Shown: in pieces, positions 1 to 10,800 of the stretch | How positions within the stretch are numbered: the stretch's first letter is position 1 | Layout: every line of letters begins with the position of its first letter | Assembly (NCBI GenBank): GCA_949316495.1 | Contig: OX439004.1 | Location: 10,824,536-10,888,535 of the forward strand | DNA length: 64,000 bases | Direction of reading: 5' to 3' | From: Amphiduros pacificus | Taxonomy: Eukaryota; Annelida; Polychaeta; Phyllodocida; Hesionidae | Made by a program: the position numbers and the translations under genes | The notes under the pieces: generated by a model | Database searches by the model: none | The model's input: only the letters and a program-made list of their open reading frames with translations | Told to the model about the DNA's origin: nothing

Positions 1-7
1 ATCGGTT

Positions 8-318
8 TTATTTGTTTGTTTGTTTGGGGTTTCACTGCACTTTAAGTCATTTTGTGAAGAGATTTATTTGTAGCAGATAGAGTGCTGCCTCACTGAATTA
101 TCATGTCACAGGTCTTTGACATGACAACTCCTCCGGTCACAGATTTACAAGGACAACGGGTTAACCCTTTGGCATGGGCCTCAGTTCATATGGGAAATTG
201 TATCATGAGTTTAATCTCAGCATGGCCGGGGTTATAACCCACAACCTTTGGACCACCACAGAGGAACTGGTGATAATAAGCTGGCACTCTACCCAAATGC
301 ACCACAACCTGTGGTCTG
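8..318 (-). mobile_element. tRNA-derived SINE copy 1
   Basis: Read on the minus strand, a tRNA-like head at about 318 leads through a B-box-like region near 235 into the shared body (ccggccatgctgagat, then aagggttaacccgttgtcc). It runs on into a tail with tagcagata and a T/G-rich end near position 8. The A box has decayed. It lies in the last intron of the upstream paralogue. Confidence 0.65.
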
Positions 319-373
319 AACTGAATTGGTATAAAAACATGTCTTAACCACAAAAAACTTCTTTTCTTTCCAG

Positions 374-612
374 AAAAACCTCGGCCTCATGTTGCCATGG
401 TGACGGAGGAAGCCCCAGGGGGAATGGGTCTGGGAACTGTGGCTTACACCTTTATAGCCATCGCTGTGGGCTTTGTATTACTTGTAGACTATCTGCCGTA
501 TGTATGCAGAAATACTCCTAGACCTGCCACCAATGTGAGAAAAGCCAATGCTACTTACAAAAAAACACATAGACCTGCCAACAAATCAGGAAAAGCCAAT
601 GCGCTTCAATGA
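374..612 (+). CDS. Last exon of an upstream EGF/sushi-type membrane receptor (tandem paralogue, 3' end only)
   Basis: The exon follows a pyrimidine-rich acceptor (ttctttccag, ending at 373) and opens in phase 1 with [17 protein letters not shown] membrane span of about 20 residues comes next ([20 protein letters not shown]), then a short basic cytoplasmic tail and TGA at 610-612. It is nearly identical to the final exon at 32,334-32,518, so it is the end of a neighbouring paralogue whose body lies left of the window. The tail is longer than in the other copy because a stretch coding for RPAN.xGKAN occurs twice. The 3' flank is also similar between the copies. The identity as a type I receptor end is inferred from the complete second copy. 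No enzymatic or signalling motif is visible in the tail. Confidence 0.85.
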
Positions 613-817
613 GCTATCATCAGTGAAAAGTGAATTTTTTCCCAATAAGGACTGATAAAATCTTTAAGGGATCGCAACACAGACTATATTGTCTCTATGG
701 CTTTTGGATACAGTAATTATGACTAACATAAGTTTGCAAATAATTGAAAGAGTCATATCCCATCGTGTGGCTATTTTCTCTTTTTTTCTGGGGATTATTA
801 ATAATGTTTGATTCGTT

Positions 818-857
<40 letters not shown>

Positions 858-1900
858 GTTGAGAATAATACATCTGTTAAACTTTGGTTGATTAGTGTGA
901 GCAACAGTCATCAATTGTTCATGGCAGAAGCTAAGGTCATGATAGAGGTCGCAATCGAGATCGTTGAGGTCCCATCCTACTGTACATGATGTCAGTGCAT
1001 CATTTCACATCAGGATCAGCGTATCACATTGTAAAGTCAAGGAATTTAATACTTATTATATTAGGAATTATTCAGGAATTATAACAAATATTTTTAATAA
1101 TTATATTTTGTTCATCTCTGAATGCTTAACCGTGGGATTGGCATTGTCATTTTCTTGGCACATATGGTATTTGGCCTGGAATGTGAAAGCATATTATAAA
1201 GGGGTAGTATGTAGAATTGTTTTGACATGTAACTAAGCATTTCACTGGGGTGTCATTTATACATTTCTGAAGCATGTCACTGGGGTGGCAGTGATTAAGT
1301 AGATTTTTATTTGCATGGGGTTGGTATCTCTCTTAAGGTCAAACTCACTGACCGCCAGAACACAAAGGATGGCACACTTACATGACTAATGATAAAGCTA
1401 TGTAGGAACAAAGTGTTGCCTGATTGATGGGGTGAAAAGGTGAGAGTCTGGAAGTCTCTACAAGCTAATTATGTATATATACTGCAATGTTTGCCAATAA
1501 AGTCAGTTCCTGAATAGTAACCTGTCAACTAACATCTTTGTTTCTTTATTGTGGGCAGGGCGATCTTGGGAAGTTCTCACTTTATAAAATCACTTAGGGT
1601 GGGAATTTATAACATGAAGACCACAGCTTCAAAGACAATTATTTGTGTTGCATATAAGTGTTTGACAATGCTGATCACATTTATGTTGACATTGACGCAC
1701 CCAAGTTCAGTATATCTAGAGTTTCAAGTGTAAGTGTGAAACTTGGGTTGATACAATTAGCAAGTGTATGTGTTAAATAGAAGTTAACCTGCTGTGGGTA
1801 TTAAACAGACCCGAATCAAGTCCAAATGTACCGAGGCTCATCAGTACAGAATCACTTTGAATTGTATTCAGGCATTGAAATTGAAAAGTTGCATATAGAT
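613..1900 (+). other. 3' UTR and spacer after the first paralogue
   Basis: No coding exon is recognised. The first 100 bases resemble the 3' flank of the exon at 32,334-32,518. A TA repeat lies at about 821-854. An AATAAA at about 1,496 is a possible polyadenylation signal for the upstream gene. Around 1,225-1,290 a 'catttcactggggtg' motif occurs twice. Confidence 0.4.
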
Positions 1901-1939
1901 GGCAGTGCACCCCCAGTTGCATAGAAGCACAAATGCATA

Positions 1940-2640
1940 CTATTTCACACGAGAAGAAGGATGTTGGAAGATGCTGATATTATTGAACCAGTGGACGAAC
2001 CAATGGCATTATGCGACAAGCAACCAAATCCATAAAACCAGTGCAGCACCCAGTGCAAACACCTTTTCAAAATAAGCCAAATGGAGCTGAGATGTTCCAC
2101 AAAATTGAGTTGAATAATAAATATTACTAAATAGTATTAGCACCCTAATTCAAGTACACTACCACATTCTCAACACAAGTTAAGATGGTTCAAAAGACTT
2201 GATTTCAGAATCTCAAGTGTAAATTAATTCTGTTTTTGAGCATGTGATGAGTGGTATTTCTAATTCACTGAATATCTGAGATAAAATGTTTGTATTTGGT
2301 AGTGATCAGAAAGAGCATGATGAATCTCTGTAGAATGTAATTTTGAGTCTAATCGAAAATGGTCTGACCATGAATCTACGTAAAGGTCTGTTCTTAATCC
2401 CCAAAGGGGTATTCTATGGAATGGTTATTTCTGGGAAAGAAAGCCATACCGAAAGCATGTAGTAGCATTGATGAAACTGTCAACACCTACCAACTCGGAT
2501 GTGGTGATTAGCCTGTTGGGCACGGTTTACAATGTATCCAAATCTACAATCAATATTCACAGCACTGTTCATGCCCTTACCCTTAAAATGTAAAATTTGA
2601 GTGGGAGCAGGGCAGCAAAATGCCTTTAATAGGTTGGTTT
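1940..2640 (+). mobile_element. Ty3/Gypsy-type LTR element fossil, reverse-transcriptase fragment
   Basis: Translated pieces match reverse transcriptase of Ty3/Gypsy elements in the right order: a MLEDADIIEP-like segment near 1,960, an EHDESL segment followed by NLRKGLF near 2,310-2,390, and an entry into the RNase H region near 2,600. It is a degenerate fragment with no LTRs or other parts recognised, and it is broken in many places, so it looks old. Confidence 0.65.
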
Positions 2641-2775
2641 AGATTATTCAGAATCAGCCTTTGGGCACGGGCCTCAGCCCATATGGGAAATTGTAACATA
2701 AATTCAATCTCGGCATAGCCGGAAATCAAACTCATGACTTTTGGATCACCAAAAAGGAACTAATAAGGTAAGGTC
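2640..2775 (-). mobile_element. SINE fragment (copy 2)
   Basis: This shares the SINE body (gggcctcagcccatatggg, then a decayed B box in tcaaactcatgacttttgg). The head is missing. It abuts copy 3 directly. Confidence 0.55.
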
Positions 2776-2972
2776 AAATCTAACAGTCATTATTTCAGTC
2801 ATTTCGTGATGAGACCTACTTGTAGCAGATATAGTACTGCTCATGTGTGAAATCGTATCATGAATTCAATGCCGACATGGCCGGGGATTGAACCTTGGAC
2901 CTTTTGATCACCACCGAGGAAGTGGTGCTAGTAAGCTGGCACTCTAAACAACTGCGCCAGTCCCTGTGGCCA
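2776..2972 (-). mobile_element. tRNA-derived SINE (copy 3)
   Basis: On the minus strand the head reads from about 2,972 with a recognisable A box (ctggcgcagttgtttagag) and a B box around 2,895-2,910. The tail carries tagcagatatagtactg and the 'atttcagtcatttcgtgatg' end. Confidence 0.65.
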
Positions 2973-3159
2973 TTGGTGGTGCATATAAGTCATTGGACTT
3001 ATATGACATAAACGATTGAGGCAGGTCTGGAATTGCACATTCTATGTTCTGCTCTGGAAATGCCATTCCTGGTTCTCACTAGAAGTCCTTCTACTTTTGC
3101 CTTGACCTTCTTGAAATGTCTACTATTTCTAGACTTTATGTATCTTCCTCTTCAGGCTA

Positions 3160-3295
3160 TGAAGGCCCGTGCCGAAGGGATTAACCCGTTGTCCTTGTAA
3201 ATCTGTGACCGGGTGGCATGGGCCTCAGATAATTGTAATTGTATCATGAATCCAATCTCTGCATGGTTGGGGATCGAACACGTGGCCTTGAGTTC
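3160..3295 (-). mobile_element. SINE fragment (copy 4)
   Basis: The body segment (ggattaacccgttgtccttg and ggcatgggcctcag) continues into a B-box-like stretch near 3,270-3,285. The head and tail are missing. Confidence 0.5.
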
Positions 3296-3299
3296 ATGG

Positions 3300-4545
3300 T
3301 ATTTCCAGGGAATGGTAATATTAGGGTCTAAACTTTATTTATGTAAGGGAACACAAAAGTATTGTTACAGCTGAGAATCTTCACCTACATTGCCACTGAA
3401 CAATGGGAAACATGGGCAGCCAGACGAATGTTGTTCTTCGGAAAGTCAAAACCCCATAGCAGTCATAAATGATCTCGTTCCTCTAGATCTTCCAATGACC
3501 GTTCCTGTCTTTTACATCAATTATCCCGTCCCTCTCCTCATCATTTCTCTTGTCATCCTGCCTGTGCCCACTGCCCTAATAGCAATATGGATTATTGGGG
3601 AAGCAGAATAGAAAAACCTTCTCCGTGGACTTTGCCCAAGCCATGGGGTAGGGTCCACACAACACCATGTTCCCATGACATGCCATGCCATAGTTTATGG
3701 ACCCCATGTGGTTCCCACACACCCTACCCCCCAAATCCCTATGGGCCCACATGTCATGTCAGCCTCTTCTTATGCTTCAAATCACCAGCCTCGATCCACG
3801 TCTTGCTATACACCAACACACTCTAATTCCCTCTTCAAATCCTGATGGTAGGAGAGGGTCCCAAAGTAAGAAATAGGGGGACCTACCCACAAGAAACTCT
3901 AGTTCTCCCCATACACTCTGAGGGAAACCCTCTGATGATTCACATTTTCTTGTCACTCAGAGCAATCCTGAGATAAGCATAAAAGTCCCCCAGGAAAAAA
4001 GAGCCCTTCTCGTGTCAATTTGGAGAGAATAAAAGAGCTTTTGCATGTCAAAGCTCTTGTAAGTGTAAAGAAATCTTTAAAACAAACTTTTCTCTCCTGT
4101 AAAGGATAAAAAAAATGCCCACAACAAGTTACACACCCTGAAACAAGACTCGCCCCCTCATCCTCACTGGATTCCCCTATTCTGTACCAGGTACAGGGAT
4201 GAAGCAGGACCCAAATCAGACATCATGATAGACTCAAAACTTGTCATTTTTGTCACATCCCCCTTTGGGTGCAAAGAAAAAGTCCTTGACCTCGATTAGC
4301 CAACTTCTGATATCAGGGATGAGGAGGAAATTGATTTGATGATTGATAGACCTCACAGAGCAGGGTCTCTCCAAGGATGTTATACCCCCTCTATTTGCCC
4401 CTGAAAACAAACCTCTTTATGATGATATCTTATATGGTATGTCCCAAGTAGAAGAAGATGAAATGCCCCTGTTCACGCCCCAAGGGGACCAGATGATTCA
4501 TGTCTGATTTTGAAGGACGTTGAAGGTACCAGTATTTGGAAGATT
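3300..4545. other. Unassigned CT/proline-codon-rich spacer
   Basis: A 1.2-kb stretch of unusual composition: plus-strand C-rich runs around 3,480-3,800 and 4,130-4,270. A 73-codon open frame at 3,390-3,611 has no recognisable domain. It lies between SINE copies and may be debris of an unrecognised element. I see no host exon. Confidence 0.3.
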
Positions 4546-4547
4546 AC

Positions 4548-4712
4548 GAAGGACAACGGGTTAACCCTTTTGCACCGGCCTCAGCTCATATGGGAAGTTG
4601 TATCATGAATTCAATCTCAGCATGGCCGGGGATCGAACCCACGACCTTTGGATCACCTTAGAGGAACTGATGCAAATAGGCTGGTGCTCTAACCAACTGC
4701 GCCACGGCCCGT
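4548..4712 (-). mobile_element. tRNA-derived SINE, best-preserved copy (copy 5)
   Basis: On the minus strand this opens at about 4,712 with a good RNA polymerase III A box (tggcgcagttggttagagc) and, some 50 bases on, a B box (ggtcgtgggttcgatcccc). Those spacings are tRNA-like. The body follows (ggccatgctgagattgaatt, aagggttaacccgttgtcc) and it ends near 4,548. It is the reference for the other copies in the window. Confidence 0.8.
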
Positions 4713-4714
4713 GG

Positions 4715-5530
4715 CCCTGGATCCGCCCCTGGTTGGAGTTGTTTAGATCACAAAAGAAATTGCTGTGCTCCGAGTGAAACAAATCTTTGCTTTTCATGTT
4801 GCAAAATTTTAAAATAATCTTTTTTATAAAATGTACCTTACATCCTCTTTGCTTGGGGACAAAATAGGTAATCTGTTTCACTAGGATCAGAGTAATTATT
4901 GTTATAAGCAAAATTTCAAAAGTTTGAATTCCTCCTTTTCGGTCTGCATTCTACAGAAGATATTTTGTCTCGCATTTTGATTTGATAAAACAAATATTTT
5001 AACTTAGTATTGCTTTGAAGTGAACAATCTTTTTTTGAGTTAAAAAGATATTAAGTATATCTGAATATAATTTCCATCTTATATCATAGCATATTATTAA
5101 TTTCATTGCAAATGTACCCGTATGAATGTAGTAGGATCACTGGAGAAATGTAAGAGATCTATATTCAGTAGTTGAGCAGTCTTTCTATTTTGGCATAAAG
5201 AGAAAGTAATTCATTAAGAAATTCTGCTACCAAAGGACACTCACTACTTGGCAAAATGGTTTTACTGATAGCGCAATACATGTTAATGCATAAAAAACTG
5301 AGCTCTTTTCAATTTTGGGAAAAACACATAACGAGCCTTGATGTCCTTGTACAGTTATCATACTCAGTTTATTGCTTGTCACTGAGTGTTTGTCATATTG
5401 TAAGTGAATTTGTTTCATTTTTGATGTGCAGGCTGTTTTATGTATGAGACAATTAGTGTTGATTTGCAGTCATGCATGGTTGATATGGTTTGCATAACAA
5501 ATCTAACCCAGACAAACATAGGACAGCACA
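4715..5530. other. Gene-free AT-rich spacer
   Basis: Short overlapping open frames on both strands have no domain, splice context or codon signal. Nothing recognisable was found. Confidence 0.4.
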
Positions 5531-5533
5531 CAT

Positions 5534-5673
<140 letters not shown>

Positions 5674-5797
5674 TGAAGAACATCTTAATATATATATTTA
5701 TGCACATATTAAGTTCAAACACTACCTTGTGTCCAATAATGACATCGAGTGTTGAGATCCAGTATAAACATCTCATTTAATTTCAAATTTCATTTAA

Positions 5798-6240
5798 AGG
5801 GATTGAGCACCAATTTTGCAAACAAACATTTAAAATTCACATATTGGTGATAAATGCATTTGTCTTTCACATCTATTAATTGTTTAATTGATCCATCCCC
5901 ATTAGTGTCTTTGAAATCTATTTGAACACGAACCTATTGCATAGCCAACTATTATCATAGAGGTATTGAAAGGTAAAATGACATTATAAAAATATGGCAT
6001 TATACCTATGACGTCATGAAATGTATATAGTGCCATAATGATGTCAAACAGCGCAACCCTACTCTGAGCCTTGAGGTCAAACAAAGTTCACATTACCCTT
6101 GTTTATGCGTCACGTGACAGACCTCTGCTGGGAGTGCAACTTCCATGTCTCATAGCAACTTATCTTATTATGTATAACTTCAATTTATCACATTGTTCAT
6201 GTGTGGATAAGTTACATCATAGGATTGATGCTTAATACCT
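5798..6240. mobile_element. TTAA-flanked MITE, family M1, copy 1
   Basis: TTAA lies on both sides (5,794-5,797 and 6,241-6,244). The termini are inverted: agggattgagcacc at the left and the complement of gatgcttaatacct at the right. The same family recurs at 62,617-63,147, with matching internal text such as attcacatattggtgataaa. No coding capacity. The TTAA target is typical of piggyBac and Kolobok elements. Confidence 0.75.
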
Positions 6241-6859
6241 TTAAGAATAACCCTTTCATTATGTGCATTTCATGTGGTATATGCCTTATAGTAATTATAT
6301 ACATAACATTTATATTCCATTAAGTCTATACATCACATTTCATAATATACATCACATTAAATCAATACATTTGTCATAAAATATGATGTCAATGACTCAT
6401 GTCAATTGACATTGAATATAGCAAAATCATGCCATTTATTCTTTTGAACTTATATTTAAACTATCATGTAAGATGATGACACAGACTGATTATTCCTAGA
6501 TTGGAATCTAATGGAGGCATCTTTTCTCTTACCGTAATATTTTTAGAATATTTATATGTTTTACATATTTCAAATTCTCTGTCAAACAAAACACATATAT
6601 TAGAAGGACTTCAGCTTGTGTTTCATAATAACCAAACAATGTATTGATCATACAATTACAGACACTGCTTGTGCACTACTCAGACACATTACATATGGAG
6701 ATTACTCATGAATTTTATACGACATTATTCTTAACAAAATGGTGACTATCGATGATCTGATAATGGACCTAATGTTTTTGTATGAAGATATATGACATAT
6801 CATTACTACTATGTCTACTATTCAATATTTTAACACTGCACTTTATACACAAAGTATAT

Positions 6860-7270
6860 ATACATATATATATATATATATTATATAGATACTATCAGGT
6901 ATATTACTGAAATGTAACTTGCCTATGAAATGTGGCTTACATTGGAATGTTTTGAAAGGGTATACATAAAAGAGTCTGATATTTCCGAGTATACACTACT
7001 GTCTCTGGCATGTGTAAGTATTGATAGAGTATATATTGTAGAGTCTGACATGCATGTTGATTTGGTATGTTTTGATAGAGGATTAACTCTTGTGTCTGAC
7101 ATTTGGCTTTATTTGAAATAATTTGAAAAGGTACCAAATATAGAGTCTGACATGTGTCTTTGATAGAGGATAAATTATATTTGTCTAATATTTGGATCAA
7201 TATGATAGGTTTGGATAGACTATTCACAATTCTGTCATCATTTGGTATGTTTTAGTGGAACAAGCAAAAT
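6860..7270. repeat. Degenerate tandem repeat, units about 60-70 bp
   Basis: Phrases of the type 'agagtctgacat' and 'ttggtatgttttgatagag' recur five or six times with heavy divergence. A short TA run lies just upstream (6,861-6,880). No coding sense. Confidence 0.5.
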
Positions 7271-7589
7271 GTATTCTTGTATGTTGTCTGATACTGGTTT
7301 ACACTGGTTATTTCTGCACAGCTTCGGTACCTAGTAAGTACATAATTTACACTTCCTGTGAAAAAATATTTTGTAGAATTCAGTAGTCTTTATTGATAAT
7401 TCAAGATTTCATCTTAGAGACAGCTCAGTGACACTTTTTACTGCAAACTAATTAGCACAGACCATTGGGCCTTTTTTAATTATGCTGATGCTAATTATTT
7501 TTAGTCAAAATGTTTACAGTTGTGCATGATTGTGTCATTATAAAAGTAAATCCTATAGAATTACACAACCACTCTCTGTAACATTGCAG

Positions 7590-7805
7590 CAGTAGAGGTA
7601 GAGTGTCAATGTCCAGGCGACGGAGGTTTTTTTCACTACTTTGCCCAAAAAACTTGTGGTGCATTACCTTGCACTCCTGAAAGACAGTGTGCAAGATTTG
7701 CTAATTGCAACTTTTGTGTCATACCGGTGGCTGGAACCTTATCTGGATCCTCCTGCTGGACATGTAAAAAAGGTTATGCCAACAATGCCCTCGACTGTAC
7801 TGAAG
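7590..7805 (+). CDS. Exon: N-terminal cysteine-rich domain
   Basis: The acceptor is ttgcag at 7,584-7,589, although 7,593 would also work, and the donor is gttagt after 7,805. It encodes [10 protein letters not shown], then [19 protein letters not shown], then [12 protein letters not shown] and CTE: about ten cysteines in 72 residues with CxxC spacings. This resembles EGF-like or furin-like cysteine-rich modules, but I cannot assign a named family. It is the most upstream exon I could support. Confidence 0.6.
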
Positions 7806-10800
7806 GTTAGTTTGTATGATACAATTGACTGCATTAAAGACTTTGTAAAATACTCTTTGGGAAGAATATAATACACTAGCCTGTTTGTTCTAGTTAAGTT
7901 TGTCTACTATTTGAATCTATTAAGTTTAGTCTGTGTTGTACACTTACACTTGTATAATTCACGTAACTACCTTAAAGCTTTGTATAAAGGATTCCACTTC
8001 ACTGTCCAAAAGTTTGGTTTGTATGATGCACTTGACCATGTCTCTGTATTGATGGAGTCTTGGAGACAATTATGAAATAGGTCATAATATGATCTCTCTG
8101 CTCACCTCATATATGAGCCTCTTTTAGTATAATTGTATATAAGTTGTATTTGACAAGGAAGAAATAGCATTGCAAAAATCAAAATGTGTCTGCAATTAAC
8201 AGGGCCAAGATTGAAACAAGGTGCACATGTTTCAAAGTGACAAAAAGGAAGAGATGATATAACCAGGGCATATTATTATGTATTGACATGATAAGTTATA
8301 CACAAACTAACACAATGGGTCAATACATATTCTTGCAATACGTAATGCAAGAAAGGAAGTAGTACAAAAAGATATTATCTATTCATGACAAAGATGTAAA
8401 ATAATTAAATATCATGAAAAAGGTCTATCATGCAGAATAAACATACATGTTAACATATGGTCTGACATGATAATTGCAATATTATGGCAGTGATACAGTC
8501 AGTATTCATATTTTGTAGACTTCAATGAATGTTTATCGAACTCGGCCCTATGTGGTGGTAATGGTGATTGTATCAATGAAATAGGCACATATAGATGTGA
8601 CTGTTTCCCAGGTTGGACCGGGTCAGACTGTCTCACAGGCGAGTACTATATTCTTATTCGGTTCAGAGATATATATGTTATCTATGTTGAGCAATATTTC
8701 TTTAAATATCACTTGATATACTTGATATCAGCCATATTTTTGCATAATATATTGAAAACAGTGGCACATGCTTCAAGGAGGCAAAAAGTAGTCATGATAT
8801 AGCCAAGGCATATACATGTTTTCAGTGATGCAAGAAATGAAGTAGTACAAAATATGTTAACTATTCATGACAAAAGTGTAAAATATTTTGAAATAATGAA
8901 AAAGGTCTATAATGCAGCATAAACATACATGTTAGCATATGGTCTGACTTGATAATTGCAATATGATGGCATATTTTTCAGACGTTAATGAATGTTCATT
9001 GAACTCATCTCTGTGTGGAAGTAATGGTGAGTGTATCAATGAAAAAGGTACATTCAGATGTGATTGCTTCCCGAGTTGGACTGGGCCAGACTGTCTCATA
9101 GGCAAGTATTGCCTCCTTAATCAGTGTAACCTCTTGGTTTTGTGTATCCTTTTGATATTTGCCCTGTAGATCCTGCATTCTTTAATCCTAGCTGTCCATG
9201 ATTATTACTATTATTTCCCACATACAAATTCAATTTGTAAGTTAAATGTATAGATATGTAAAGATTAAATTCAAAATTAATGCATAAAAAACCTAATTGA
9301 ATCTTTATGGTTATCCTTATCATATAATTATGATGTATATCATGTTTCAAATGATCATGTGTATATTTTTAGATGTAGACGAGTGTAAGAATAGTATATG
9401 TGAGAATGGTGCTACATGTAATAATACACATGGGTCATTTGAATGCTTATGTGCCCAAGGCTTTCTCGGATCCAAATGTGAATACGGTCAGTTATCTGCA
9501 TTCAAGTTGTTCTATTACAGAAGCACATGCAACATTGTTTAAGTTATATCTTTAGATGCTGTTTAAAGCCCATTGTAAAGAGTTGTATGTTGTATATTTG
9601 TAATAAAATATTGCAATAAAAAGCAACATAAGTGGCAATTGAATTGTTCTTCACTAAGATTGCAGACCCTTTTATACAATAAGACTTAATTTAAGACTGG
9701 AACATCTGTAGTATTGCAAACTGCATATATGCCATAACAAAGTATAATGTGAGTGACGCTTACACTACAGTTTTGTCCTAAAATACAGCATAACAGTTTA
9801 AGCTGTGCAATCCCTACATTTAAATCTATCAATCCTATTTTTTGTGAAGATATTGATGAGTGTGCTTCAAGACCTTGCCAGCATGGTGGTACCTGCAGTG
9901 ATGGGATTAATGAGTATGAATGTGAGTGTACCTCGGCATGGAATGGAGCAGTCTGTGATGAAGGTGAGTCTCAATTTTGAATCGAGAAATGGTCAGTTTG
10001 CACATACCAAAAATAGGGATATTTCATTTAGAATGCTCTTTGTTAGTCTGGTTTTACAACTGAATGAGATGTGGTCACTTTGTTCAATACCCCAACCACA
10101 TTGGTTTTATTCAGTGACACCCTGTCACATCAGTTGCATTGGACCATTACTCAGCAGGCAGTGGAGCCCGGATGTAATAGATAAAGATAATGTAATATTG
10201 GATGTAATATATATACTTTAAGATATTTCTTTCAGATGTCGATGAATGCTCATCAGATAATCCATGTAAAAATGAGGGAATATGCAAAAACCAACCAGGT
10301 ACCTTCCGATGTGATTGTGTCAATGGCTACTCGGGCAAGTTGTGTAACTCAGGTAGGTGTAACATGGCCATTGACTTTGGGGACCTACCAAAGAAATCTT
10401 TGTCGAATGAATGAATGGATTAATAACAGCACATTGACACATTAAGGTTATTCAGTGCCATTAAGGTATGGATTAAAAACTTGTAAATGTGAATTATTTT
10501 AAAAACATACAAAAAAACAATGAAGTTGCAATTATAGCAAATAACAATAAAACATTGACTCACAAGCTAGATGTAAACATCATGTTTATAACACCCTAAA
10601 TCATGATGAATGTGGTGTCTTAATTAGATGCCAAGCTGGCAATTAATGCCAACCCAACACTACTCCACCCTTAACAATGATTAAAATGGCAAAGGTCTTT
10701 TAAAAAAAAGATAAGATCAAAGTAGTATCAGTTGTGTCAAATAAAACTTTCAACCTAAAAATATTGTCTAATATCGTCATATTCAACACAGTCAAGCATT

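Noticed and set aside
3390-3826. Two overlapping open frames, one hydrophobic
   Set aside because: No domain, no splice signals, odd composition; kept only as an unassigned spacer.
4548-4712. A tRNA gene on the minus strand
   Set aside because: A and B boxes are present but the arms do not form a full tRNA, and the body is shared by dispersed SINE copies.
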